The position numbers and the translations under genes are program-made. 6,400 bases of DNA from Staphylococcaceae bacterium UBA6286. Its GTDB lineage: Bacteria; Bacillota; Bacilli; Staphylococcales; Staphylococcaceae. The notes beneath the pieces are model-generated. The model made no database searches. It was given only the letters and a program-made list of their open reading frames with translations, and was not told the origin of the DNA. Shown here piece after piece: positions 1-5,773 of the stretch. The stretch spans positions 1 to 6,400 of the forward strand of contig DJUI01000066.1 in NCBI GenBank assembly GCA_002438305.1. Direction: 5' to 3'. The first letter of the stretch is position 1. The number at the start of each line of letters is the position of its first letter.

Positions 1-1059
1 TACGCCGTATGCGTCTGCTGTCAGGAAGATGATGGTCTTCGCATGTCCTGCAATAGATGGCAGGATGATGTTATCGATATTTTCAATCGGGTAAGCGGCG
101 CGTGTGTTTTCAGTCAATGATTTATCCTCGTAATCAGGGAAACCGGCCTCATCTACTTTGACATTTTCTAAAATAGCGCCGTAACGGATGGCATCATAGA
201 TCTGTGGCTCTTTCTCACGTGTCAGATCGATTGTCTTCGCGTAGCATCCGCCTTCAATATTGAAGACTCCGTTGTCATTCCAGCCGTGTTCATCATCACC
301 GATTAATTTGCGCTGTGGATCTGCTGATAACGTCGTTTTACCAGTACCTGATAGTCCAAAGAACAAGGCGACGTCTTTGTTTTCGCCGACGTTTGCTGAA
401 CAGTGCATGCTCATCACGTCATTATCTGGCAAGTAATAGTTCATCACACCGAAGATTCCTTTTTTCATTTCGCCGGCATATTCAGTTCCGCCGATCAATA
501 TGACTTTGTGTTTGAAGCTTGTGATGATGAATGTCTCGGATTTCGTTCCATCCACTTCGGGGTCAGCTTTGAAGTGCGGCGCTGAGATGATAGTGAAGTC
601 AGGTGAGATGTTCAATCCTTCTTCAGTCGTTTCGGGACGGATGAACATCGTGCGGGCGAACAAGTTGTGCCATGCCATTTCGTTGATGACAGTCAGTTTC
701 AGCTGAGTCGCAGCGTCGGCGCCGGCATACCCGTTAAAGACATAGACTTTGTCCTTTGTATTTAAATAAGAAGTCACTTTGTCGAGAAGTTTCAAGAAGA
801 CGTCCTCTTCGATGGGCTGGTTGATGGCGTTCCAGTCAATTTTGTCTTCAGTTTCAGCTTCTCTTACGATAAATTTATCTTTAGGCGAACGACCCGTATA
901 TTTTCCTGTTTCTGCTCTTACTGCTCCTGAGTCTGTAAGAACACCTTCACCATTATCCAGTATGTCCTGAATCAGCTGAGTGCGAGACAACTGTTTTTTA
1001 GTAGAAGGTTTTGCTAGTAATTGATCCAGATTTTCATTATACGTCGACGTATCGTTCAT
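1..1059 (-). CDS. pckA: ATP-dependent phosphoenolpyruvate carboxykinase, N-terminal 353 residues (3' end outside window)
   Basis: Cytosolic PckA converts oxaloacetate plus ATP to phosphoenolpyruvate, CO2 and ADP, the entry step of gluconeogenesis. The start is ATG at 1057-1059, eight bases after a GGAGG (1068-1072). The frame stays open to the window edge, giving 353 codons of a family that is usually near 530 residues, so the last third is missing only because the window ends. Visible motifs are GRSPKDKF (Arg57), MKKGIFG with Lys199/Lys200, MHCSANVG with His219, the P-loop GLSGTGKT at 235-242 (Lys241), the kinase-2-like LIGDDEHGW with Asp255/Asp256, and NTRAAYP with Arg320. These correspond to the E. 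coli active-site residues Arg65, Lys213, His232, Asp269 and Arg333 with near-constant offset, so the enzyme appears intact. It is divergent from metK; control sites are listed separately. Confidence 0.98.
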   Translation of the reverse strand, partial: MNDTSTYNENLDQLLAKPSTKKQLSRTQLIQDILDNGEGVLTDSGAVRAETGKYTGRSPKDKFIVREAETEDKIDWNAINQPIEEDVFLKLLDKVTSYLNTKDKVYVFNGYAGADAATQLKLTVINEMAWHNLFARTMFIRPETTEEGLNISPDFTIISAPHFKADPEVDGTKSETFIITSFKHKVILIGGTEYAGEMKKGIFGVMNYYLPDNDVMSMHCSANVGENKDVALFFGLSGTGKTTLSADPQRKLIGDDEHGWNDNGVFNIEGGCYAKTIDLTREKEPQIYDAIRYGAILENVKVDEAGFPDYEDKSLTENTRAAYPIENIDNIILPSIAGHAKTIIFLTADAYGV

Positions 1060-1088
1060 GTTATAATCCTCCAGTAATAGTTTCTGCA

Positions 1089-1104
1089 ATGTAAGCAGTT
1101 TCAT
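1089..1104 (-). promoter_or_regulatory. candidate cre (CcpA) site in the pckA leader
   Basis: Read on the minus strand, ATGAAACTGCTTACA (1090-1104) fits the cre consensus WTGNAANCGNWNNCW with one mismatch, TG in place of the central CG. The pseudo-palindrome also fits with one mismatch when read on the plus strand (1089-1103). It lies about 30 bases upstream of the pckA start and at or just past the predicted transcription start, a position suited to repression or roadblock. CcpA control of pckA is expected for a gluconeogenic gene in Firmicutes; occupancy here is inference. Confidence 0.5.
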
Positions 1105-1109
1105 CAAAT

Positions 1110-1120
1110 AGTATAACATA
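1110..1120 (-). promoter_or_regulatory. candidate CcpN operator over the pckA -10 region
   Basis: The minus strand reads TATGTTATACT, matching all eleven positions of the CcpN box TRTGHYATAYW that I recall for B. subtilis pckA and gapB. It overlaps the predicted extended -10 of pckA. CcpN represses gluconeogenic genes during growth on glucose. The match is seen directly; use by a CcpN orthologue in this organism is inference. Confidence 0.5.
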
Positions 1121-1138
1121 ACAGACCCAATAGTCTAT
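1110..1138 (-). promoter_or_regulatory. pckA promoter (extended -10)
   Basis: The minus strand has TGT directly before TATACT (1110-1118), an extended -10 with five of six core bases. The hexamer 17 bases upstream is only ATAGAC (1133-1138). This would start transcription near 1103 and give a leader of about 43 bases. An alternative further upstream is TTGAGA (1155-1160) with a weak TAGACT 17 bases downstream (1132-1137). Confidence 0.45.
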
Positions 1139-1201
1139 ACTAATCACGGTAGATTCTCAAGCAGTTTTTAAAGACAGAAAATTATGTATTTCTTAAATTT
1201 A

Positions 1202-1230
1202 TTGACGTTTAACAAATAGTTTAGTATTAT
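1202..1230 (+). promoter_or_regulatory. metK sigma-A promoter
   Basis: TTGACG (1202-1207) and TATTAT (1225-1230) are separated by exactly 17 bases, each with five of six consensus positions. The predicted start near 1237 lies a few bases before the first strand of the SAM riboswitch, so the whole aptamer would be in the leader. It is the clearest vegetative promoter in the window. Confidence 0.85.
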
Positions 1231-1244
1231 CTTACTTGCGGATT

Positions 1245-1344
1245 CTCTTATCCAGAGTGGTGGAGGGACATGGACCCTACGAAGCCCAGCAACCTTTTAA
1301 GTAAGGTGCCAAACCGTTTGCAGATTTCATCTGAACGATAAGAG
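1245..1344 (+). promoter_or_regulatory. SAM-I (S-box) riboswitch aptamer upstream of metK
   Basis: The P1 helix pairs CTCTTATC (1245-1252) with GATAAGAG (1337-1344), a perfect 8 bp. Inside are the S-box hallmarks in order: the AGAGTGGTGGAGGGA kink-turn and P2 strand, CCCTACGAAGCCCAGCAACC closing P2 and opening P3, the P3 pair ACCTT/AAGGT, the conserved GGTGCCAAA segment, and P4 as CAGAT/ATCTG around a TTC loop. S-box RNAs bind S-adenosylmethionine and, when bound, favour a downstream terminator. Here the target is SAM synthetase itself, so the product switches off its own transcript. Confidence 0.97.
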
Positions 1345-1364
1345 TGAATGGACTTGTATTAATC

Positions 1365-1400
1365 GAGCCTTCTCTCTTAATTGTGGAGAAGGCTCTTCTT
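1365..1400 (+). terminator. riboswitch-controlled intrinsic terminator of metK leader
   Basis: GAGCCTTCTC (1365-1374) pairs perfectly with GAGAAGGCTC (1386-1395) around an 11-base loop and is followed by TTCTT, a short U-rich tail. The loop-side bases CTCTTA (1374-1379) are complementary to TAAGAG (1339-1344), the 3' strand of aptamer P1. Without SAM, that P1 strand could pair here and block the terminator; with SAM, P1 is held in the aptamer and the hairpin forms. The switching model is established for S-boxes; the pairing is seen here. Confidence 0.85.
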
Positions 1401-1427
1401 ATGGATAAACCGTATAACTTTCATAAA

Positions 1428-1434
1428 AAAGGAG
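1428..1434 (+). promoter_or_regulatory. metK ribosome binding site deciding a TTG start
   Basis: AAAGGAG sits eight bases before TTG at 1443. It lies outside the terminator hairpin and chooses the TTG over the in-frame upstream codons GTG (1344) and ATG (1401). Confidence 0.85.
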
Positions 1435-1442
1435 ATATTAAA

Positions 1443-2633
1443 TTGGCAGATCGTAAACTATTTACTTCTGAATCAGTAACAGAAGGACATCCGGATAAAA
1501 TTGCTGACCAGATTTCAGATGCGATTCTTGATGAAATCTTAAAAGGGGACCCTAAAGCACGTGTTGCATGCGAAACATCTGTGACCACTGGGATGGCACT
1601 CATTGCCGGCGAAATCACAACAACGACCTATGTCGATATTCCAAAAGTCGTACGTGAAACAGTGAAAGAAATCGGTTATACGCGCGCTAAATATGGTTAT
1701 GACTTCCAGACGATGGCTGTTCTGACTGCGATTGATGAGCAGTCTCCAGACATCGCACAAGGTGTTGACCGTGCGCTTGAAGACCGCGAAGAGCTGTCTG
1801 ATTCTGACATTGAATCTATCGGTGCAGGTGACCAAGGGCTGATGTTCGGCTATGCATGTAATGAAACAGAGAGCTTAATGCCGCTGCCGATTTCATTGGC
1901 ACACGAACTGGCACGTCGCTTAACAGAAGTGCGTAAGAACGGTACGCTTGACTACTTACGTCCGGACGGTAAGACACAAGTCACTGTTGAATATGATGAG
2001 AATAACGAGCCAAAACGTATCGATACAATCGTTATTTCTTCTCAGCACCATGAGAAAATTGAGCTGGAGCAGATTCAGGCGGACATTAAAGAGCACGTCA
2101 TTAAATCTGTTGTTCCCGCAGAACTGATCGATGACGAAACGAAATACTTCATCAACCCGACTGGACGTTTTGTTATCGGTGGACCTCAAGGGGATGCAGG
2201 CTTGACAGGTCGTAAAATCATCGTTGATACTTACGGCGGCTATGCCCGTCACGGCGGCGGTGCCTTCTCTGGTAAAGATGCAACGAAAGTAGACCGTTCA
2301 GGCGCCTATGCAGCACGTTATGTCGCGAAGAACATCGTAGCGGCAGGGCTTGCTGACAAAGCAGAAGTACAGCTAGCCTACGCGATCGGTGTGGCTCATC
2401 CTGTATCGATTTCTGTCGATACGTTCGGTACAAGCGACTACTCAGAATCAGCACTTGTAGAAGCCGTACGCAGCACATTCGACTTACGTCCGGCAGGCAT
2501 CATCAAGATGCTTGATCTGCGCCGTCCGATCTACAAGCAGACAGCTGCTTACGGACATTTCGGTCGTACAGATGTCGAGCTGCCATGGGAACAGACAGAC
2601 AAAGTCGACAGCTTGAAAGCAGCGGTTCAATAA
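1443..2633 (+). CDS. metK: S-adenosylmethionine synthetase (methionine adenosyltransferase)
   Basis: MetK makes S-adenosylmethionine from methionine and ATP, releasing phosphate and pyrophosphate; it is cytosolic and works as a tetramer. The 396-residue product matches the family length of about 395-400. The N-terminus [19 protein letters not shown] contains the ATP-site GHPDK (His16, Asp18, Lys19). Signature 1, [12 protein letters not shown], lies at 127-138 and signature 2, GGGAFSGKD, at 271-279, followed by [12 protein letters not shown]. The C-terminal [10 protein letters not shown] and TAAYGHFGR are also conserved. The start is TTG at 1443 because it has a strong ribosome binding site at correct spacing and gives the usual short N-terminus. 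The frame is open further upstream into the riboswitch, but that stretch is leader RNA. Transcription is controlled by the SAM riboswitch, and a terminator follows the stop codon. Confidence 0.98.
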   Translation: MADRKLFTSESVTEGHPDKIADQISDAILDEILKGDPKARVACETSVTTGMALIAGEITTTTYVDIPKVVRETVKEIGYTRAKYGYDFQTMAVLTAIDEQSPDIAQGVDRALEDREELSDSDIESIGAGDQGLMFGYACNETESLMPLPISLAHELARRLTEVRKNGTLDYLRPDGKTQVTVEYDENNEPKRIDTIVISSQHHEKIELEQIQADIKEHVIKSVVPAELIDDETKYFINPTGRFVIGGPQGDAGLTGRKIIVDTYGGYARHGGGAFSGKDATKVDRSGAYAARYVAKNIVAAGLADKAEVQLAYAIGVAHPVSISVDTFGTSDYSESALVEAVRSTFDLRPAGIIKMLDLRRPIYKQTAAYGHFGRTDVELPWEQTDKVDSLKAAVQ

Positions 2634-2646
2634 CATCTTAGACAGC

Positions 2647-2674
2647 GGAAACCTTGAACGGGTTTCCTTTTTTT
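2647..2674 (+). terminator. intrinsic terminator after metK
   Basis: GGAAACC (2647-2653) pairs with GGTTTCC (2661-2667) around a 7-base loop and runs straight into seven T residues (2668-2674). It starts 14 bases after the metK stop and makes metK a single-gene unit. Confidence 0.92.
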
Positions 2675-2738
2675 ATGAGTTCGGCTGAAAAAAGAGTAAT
2701 ATTCTCAAAATTGATCAGATGAAATTTTATGAATAATA

Positions 2739-2767
2739 CTGAAGAAAACGTAAATTTTGATTATAAT
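2739..2767 (+). promoter_or_regulatory. likely promoter of the NERD-like membrane protein gene
   Basis: A perfect TATAAT (2762-2767) lies 17 bases after a weak -35-like CTGAAG (2739-2744), predicting a start near 2774 and a leader of about 27 bases before the ATG at 2801. A second, weaker option is TTGATC (2711-2716) with AATACT 18 bases later. Confidence 0.45.
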
Positions 2768-2800
2768 ATGAATAAACCTATATATACAAAGGAGAATTTC

Positions 2801-3712
2801 ATGACTGAACTTACACCGCTTCATTACATTATTATTGCGCTCGGTGTTCTGGCGCTGTTGTTCTTAGTGCTCTGGATCGTTACTAACAGCAAAGCAAAAC
2901 GTGAACGACTGAGACTGGCCGATCAGCATGCAGATGACAAACAGAAATTGTCAGCAGAACTGCAGGACAAAGCTGAGAAAGAACGACTTGAACAGAAAAA
3001 AGCGTTCGCCCAGCAGAAAGAGATCTATGATGAACAAGTATCTAAACAAGCCATTCAAATCGACAGCTTGAAACATCTGTCCAAAAACGGTGGCGAGTAT
3101 TTGACGGATCTGACATTGATTCAGCTCAAAGAACGTCTCGTCCGAAACGAACGAATCAGACCTGAAGATATGCATGTCCTTGCCAATGTCTTTATTCCCG
3201 GACGTGATCTGAAGCGGACAGAGAAAATTGCCCACATCGTATTGACACGAACAGGTGTATACATCATTGATTCGCATTACTGGAAAGGGCATATCTATCA
3301 CGGCGTAGATCAGACACAGTTCTCACAGGAACCGATGTTTGAACATATATTCAGTCTGCTGGATATCGACCCTTACATCGAACAGACACTTGCGATGGAA
3401 CGAGATGAGGAGAAAGGCGCTGTCTATTTCCGCTCATTACGAGATAACATTGAAGACTTGAAACGCCGGGCAGAACTCGTTGAAGAAACATTCAAACTGA
3501 AATATCCTGTCACATCCATTGCCTACTTCAACAGAGAAGGTCATGATTCCGGGACGATGAACAATTACTCAAGAGATAAGAACGTCAAAGTGGTCGTCGG
3601 TGAAGACGAGCTTGAACTGTTCTTTGAGAAATATGTCTTCCACGGAAGATTCCAATATTCAGTGGATGAACTAGAATTGATACGCGATGATATTGAACAT
3701 TTGAATCCGTAG
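2801..3712 (+). CDS. membrane-anchored coiled-coil protein with degenerate NERD-like domain
   Basis: The function is unknown. The product is 303 residues from ATG 2801, chosen because AAAGGAG (2788-2794) lies six bases upstream; an in-frame ATG at 2729 would add 24 polar residues in front of the membrane segment and has no good ribosome binding site. Residues 8-28 form one hydrophobic helix followed by positive residues (KAKRER), so the rest is probably cytoplasmic. Residues about 30-95 are highly charged and Gln/Glu/Lys rich, as in a coiled coil. From about 105 the pattern HVLANVFIPGRD, then HIVLTRTGVYIID, then WKGHIYHG resembles the NERD (nuclease-related) core. The catalytic positions expected there differ: Ala144 where NERD has Asp, and Asp157-Ser-His159 where it has Glu-x-Lys. 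The C-terminal third is charged and helical with no motif I know. The NERD relation is by eye and moderately sure. Confidence 0.85.
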   Translation: MTELTPLHYIIIALGVLALLFLVLWIVTNSKAKRERLRLADQHADDKQKLSAELQDKAEKERLEQKKAFAQQKEIYDEQVSKQAIQIDSLKHLSKNGGEYLTDLTLIQLKERLVRNERIRPEDMHVLANVFIPGRDLKRTEKIAHIVLTRTGVYIIDSHYWKGHIYHGVDQTQFSQEPMFEHIFSLLDIDPYIEQTLAMERDEEKGAVYFRSLRDNIEDLKRRAELVEETFKLKYPVTSIAYFNREGHDSGTMNNYSRDKNVKVVVGEDELELFFEKYVFHGRFQYSVDELELIRDDIEHLNP

Positions 3713-3725
3713 TAGCAATCAGTCG

Positions 3726-3750
3726 GTTTTTTTTAGTAGTATCAGGGTAT
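3726..3750 (+). promoter_or_regulatory. candidate sigma-B promoter of the aldo/keto reductase gene
   Basis: GTTTTT (3726-3731), 13 bases, then GGGTAT (3745-3750) fits the general-stress sigma-B pattern GTTTAA-N12-15-GGGTAT known from Bacillus and Staphylococcus, with a perfect -10 and the GTTT core of the -35. It lies in the 68-base gap before the reductase start and would give a leader of about 23 bases. A vegetative alternative is TATGAT (3750-3755), but its -35 position holds only T residues. Confidence 0.6.
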
Positions 3751-3780
3751 ATGATAAGAACTAAAAAAAGGGGTGTTCAA

Positions 3781-4620
3781 ATGGAATCAGCAGTTACATT
3801 TCATAATGGCAATGTCATGCCAAAAGTAGGACTCGGTGTCTTTAGAGTAGAAGAAGGTCAGCAGGCTGTCGATGCAGTAAGACATGCGATTGTTTCAGGT
3901 TACCGCAGCATCGATACAGCGATGATCTATCAGAATGAACAATCAGTCGGCGAAGGAATTCGTCTAGGACTAGAAGAAGCGGGGATTGACCGCAGCGACT
4001 TATTTGTCACATCTAAAGTGTGGCTGAGTGATTATGGATTCGATACAACAATTGCTGCCTATAACGCATCACTCGAACGGCTCGGACTGGATTATCTGGA
4101 TCTCTACTTAATTCATTGGCCGGGGCAGGATAATCAAGCATTCATCGATACATGGAAAGCAATGGAACAGTTATATAACGACGGTAAAGTAAGAAATATC
4201 GGTGTCAGCAACTTTAACATTGAGCATCTGGAGGCTTTATTGAAACAGGCTTCAGTGAAACCAGTCATCAATCAGGTGGAGTTTCATCCGTACTTGAACC
4301 AGAAAGAGCTGCGACACTATTTAGCAGACAAACAAATCGTCGCAGAATCATGGTCACCTTTATTGAACGGTGAGATATTGACGAATGAAGTCATCCATAA
4401 TATCGCTGACAAGCACGGCAAAACACCAGCACAAGTCGTGATTCGCTGGAACATTGAGAATGATGTCGTCGTCATTCCGAAATCAGTAACACCAGAACGG
4501 ATAGCAGAAAACTTAAATATCTTTGATTTTGAATTAACAAAGGAAGATCATTACGAAATCGATCAGTTGAACGAAGACCGCAGAATCGGACCAGATCCTG
4601 CTGAATTTACAGGAGCATAA
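3781..4620 (+). CDS. aldo/keto reductase, AKR5-like (glyoxal/methylglyoxal or 2,5-diketogluconate reductase type)
   Basis: Cytosolic NADPH-dependent reductase that reduces aldehydes or ketones to alcohols. The product has 279 residues, typical of the compact bacterial AKR5 group that includes B. subtilis YvgN and YtbE. The full catalytic tetrad is visible: Asp45 in SIDTAMIY, Tyr50, Lys79 in TSKVW and His112 in LIHWP. Other marks are KVRNIGVSNF (136-145), the strand NQVEFHPYLNQ (164-174) and the NADPH-binding IPKSVTPERIAEN (232-244). The start is ATG 3781, preceded by AAGGGGTG (3768-3775); an in-frame ATG at 3751 overlaps the promoter. The gene stands alone, with a sigma-B-like promoter in front and a strong hairpin at its stop codon. 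The substrate cannot be read from sequence; a role in removing reactive carbonyls under stress is inference from family and promoter. Confidence 0.95.
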   Translation: MESAVTFHNGNVMPKVGLGVFRVEEGQQAVDAVRHAIVSGYRSIDTAMIYQNEQSVGEGIRLGLEEAGIDRSDLFVTSKVWLSDYGFDTTIAAYNASLERLGLDYLDLYLIHWPGQDNQAFIDTWKAMEQLYNDGKVRNIGVSNFNIEHLEALLKQASVKPVINQVEFHPYLNQKELRHYLADKQIVAESWSPLLNGEILTNEVIHNIADKHGKTPAQVVIRWNIENDVVVIPKSVTPERIAENLNIFDFELTKEDHYEIDQLNEDRRIGPDPAEFTGA

Positions 4621-4660
4621 TCATAAAGGCCTTCTAATCTTGTTAGAAGGCCTTTATGAT
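4620..4660. terminator. bidirectional terminator between the reductase and crcB genes
   Basis: An 18-bp perfect inverted repeat (4620-4637 with 4643-4660) around the 5-base loop TCTTG. It overlaps the last base of the reductase stop codon and ends three bases before the crcB stop. The A-rich and T-rich outer ends (ATCATAAA and TTTATGAT) supply a U-rich side in both directions, so it can end both convergent transcripts. Confidence 0.88.
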
Positions 4661-4663
4661 GTA

Positions 4664-4978
4664 TTAATCGATCAGCTGGAGTCCTGCCGTGAAACAAGTC
4701 AGCGGCAGAATAATGGATAGAGCGATGTAGGTCATACCAGACTTGCGGTCAGATGCCACAAGTGTCACAGCTTCCACTGAAAATGTTGAAAATGTAGTTA
4801 AGCCGCCCATGATTCCGGTCCCGAAAAACAACCAGCCACTCATATGTGTCAGCATACCGAGCATCAGTGCCCCGGCACTATTGATGATGAGAGTCATCCA
4901 TGGGAAACGGCCATTATACTGACTTAAAAATACCCGGATACAGGCACCGATCATAGAGCCGATTCCGACTTCAATCAT
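4664..4978 (-). CDS. crcB: CrcB/Fluc fluoride channel subunit, second of the pair
   Basis: CrcB (Fluc) proteins are small four-helix membrane proteins that form dual-topology dimers and let fluoride leave the cell. This 104-residue copy shows Gly-Ala-x-x-Arg near the N-terminus (GACIR), Asn33 in the helix-2 motif IINSAGALMLG, and GGLTTFSTFSVE with the Phe box at 63 and 66. Its ATG (4976-4978) overlaps the TGA of the upstream crcB (4975-4977) as ATGA, with GGGGGG (4985-4990) in the upstream coding end as ribosome binding site, so the two are translationally coupled. The in-frame ATG at 4993 would add five residues and lacks this site. It differs from its partner in length and loops, as expected for a heterodimer half. 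The unit ends at the shared hairpin. Confidence 0.94.
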   Translation of the reverse strand: MIEVGIGSMIGACIRVFLSQYNGRFPWMTLIINSAGALMLGMLTHMSGWLFFGTGIMGGLTTFSTFSVEAVTLVASDRKSGMTYIALSIILPLTCFTAGLQLID

Positions 4979-5316
4979 TGGACAGCCCCCCATTTCATCC
5001 CGAGATAAGCGAATGTCATGCCGAGCAGCACTGTCGCAGCTATATAGCCTGTACCGTACAAGACATTAACTTGAATAAGCGCCGCACTTTCCAGACTGAA
5101 TGTGGAAAAGGTCGTGAAGCTGCCGACCAGTCCAGCAGTGATACCGGTTTTCAGGGCGGTATGTTTCATCGCCATCAGCTTGACAGACAGCCATCCGAGG
5201 ACAAACGCTCCGACCATATTGACGACAAACGTCCCTGCAGGATTAAACAGCAAGCTCAGTTCATAACGTAATGCTCCGCCGATAAAAGCGAAGATACAGA
5301 CGTATACATATTTCAT
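4975..5316 (-). CDS. crcB: CrcB/Fluc fluoride channel subunit, first of the pair
   Basis: A 113-residue four-helix CrcB protein, presumed to pair with the product of the overlapping downstream gene to make a heterodimeric fluoride channel in the cytoplasmic membrane. Family motifs are GGALRYELS (13-21), GTFVVNMVGAFVLG (28-41) with pore Asn33, and GLVGSFTTFSTFSLE (62-76) with Phe70 and Phe73. Two adjacent ATG codons occur; the second (5314-5316) is preferred because the GGAGG at 5323-5327 is six bases away, against three for the first (5317-5319). The 42-base gap to the upstream membrane-protein gene has no evident promoter or terminator, so co-transcription is likely. No fluoride riboswitch pattern is visible upstream. 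Confidence 0.94.
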   Translation of the reverse strand: MKYVYVCIFAFIGGALRYELSLLFNPAGTFVVNMVGAFVLGWLSVKLMAMKHTALKTGITAGLVGSFTTFSTFSLESAALIQVNVLYGTGYIAATVLLGMTFAYLGMKWGAVQ

Positions 5317-5322
5317 CATATG

Positions 5323-5327
5323 CCTCC
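5323..5327 (-). promoter_or_regulatory. ribosome binding site choosing the crcB start
   Basis: GGAGG on the minus strand. Spacing is three bases to the first ATG and six to the second, favouring initiation at 5316. Confidence 0.75.
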
Positions 5328-5358
5328 ATTAAAAGAAACTGCATGAGAAGCACCATTT

Positions 5359-5661
5359 CTACAAAATGCCGAACAACAATAATCCTGAAAATAAATGATA
5401 CAGAATCACGATGAGGATAATCCAAGGCCAGACTTTGACCCATTTCCTTAAGCCATCAGACGTTTGTTTCGGACGTTTAATAGCTATATCAACGAGTAAG
5501 ATGCTGATGATCAGTAGAATAGCATTCACTAGACCGGTAAACAGGATAATCGCATTGATAGAACCGAACAACCCTTTGATGATAGGATTATGAACGCTTA
5601 GAAACACACTAAGAATGACAAAGGTAACGGATAGATAGAAGAATTTGTGTGCTTTATGCAT
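5359..5661 (-). CDS. small three-helix membrane protein, function unknown
   Basis: A 100-residue protein that I cannot assign to a function. ATG 5659-5661 follows a GGAGG (5668-5672) at six bases, a convincing start. Hydrophobic segments lie at about 7-23, 31-60 and 79-100. Between the second and third is a short basic loop, IKRPKQTSDGLRKWVK (61-76), which by the positive-inside rule would be cytoplasmic. There is no signal-peptidase site, no lipobox and no recognisable motif. It precedes crcB/crcB on the same strand with a 42-base gap and no visible terminator, so it is probably in one transcript with them. A link to fluoride export is possible from position only. The start codon context and membrane pattern make it a real gene. 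Confidence 0.85.
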   Translation of the reverse strand: MHKAHKFFYLSVTFVILSVFLSVHNPIIKGLFGSINAIILFTGLVNAILLIISILLVDIAIKRPKQTSDGLRKWVKVWPWIILIVILYHLFSGLLLFGIL

Positions 5662-5690
5662 GAATAGCCTCCAAAACTTAGTATGAAACT

Positions 5691-5699
5691 ATTTTAGCA
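5691..5699 (-). promoter_or_regulatory. possible extended -10 for the membrane protein-crcB unit
   Basis: On the minus strand TGC precedes TAAAAT, an extended -10 (TG-N-TATAAT type) with five of six core bases, 29 bases upstream of the start codon. No good -35 lies 16-18 bases further back, so the call rests on the extended -10 alone. Confidence 0.35.
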
Positions 5700-5742
5700 T
5701 GAAGAGAGGAATTTACCACCACTAGTTTTGCCGATCTTTCAT

Positions 5743-5771
5743 TTGTAATTATCATTATATAGCGTTATAGT
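5743..5771 (+). promoter_or_regulatory. transaldolase promoter
   Basis: TTGTAA (5743-5748), a 17-base spacer, then TATAGT (5766-5771): four and five of six consensus bases. The predicted start near 5778 leaves a leader of about 30 bases. A palindrome in the spacer and an inverted repeat just downstream may hold regulator sites. Confidence 0.7.
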
Positions 5772-5773
5772 GA

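Noticed and set aside
315..970. Plus-strand open frames inside pckA
   Set aside because: Antisense to a strongly supported pckA with all catalytic motifs. The translations are low-complexity (Arg, Ser, Phe rich) and have no convincing ribosome binding sites.
1344..1442. Upstream extension of the metK reading frame from GTG
   Set aside because: It overlaps the last base of the SAM aptamer and the terminator. The product would be longer than the family, and TTG 1443 has the best ribosome binding site. Only the ATG 1401 variant is kept as a finding.
1539..2478. Minus-strand open frames inside metK (up to 98 residues)
   Set aside because: Shadows of conserved metK codons; no family resemblance and no start signals.
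2729..2800. Longer start for the NERD-like protein gene
   Set aside because: The 24 extra residues are polar and unlike a membrane-protein start, the codon has no ribosome binding site, and the stretch contains the likely -10 TATAAT.
2951..3301. Minus-strand 116-residue open frame inside the NERD-like gene
   Set aside because: It lies fully antisense to a better-supported gene; its Phe-rich translation mirrors the Lys/Glu-rich coiled coil.
3713..3734. Possible terminator ending in eight T residues after the NERD-like gene
   Set aside because: Only a 3-bp CCG/CGG stem can be drawn before the T run. The T run is better explained as part of the sigma-B-like -35.
4978..5271. Plus-strand 97-residue open frame across the first crcB gene
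   Set aside because: The opposite strand encodes CrcB with intact motifs; this frame is hydrophilic, has no recognisable motif and no upstream promoter.
5317..5358. Fluoride riboswitch before crcB
   Set aside because: The gap is too short for the motif and neither it nor the 5662-5800 leader shows the expected conserved segments.
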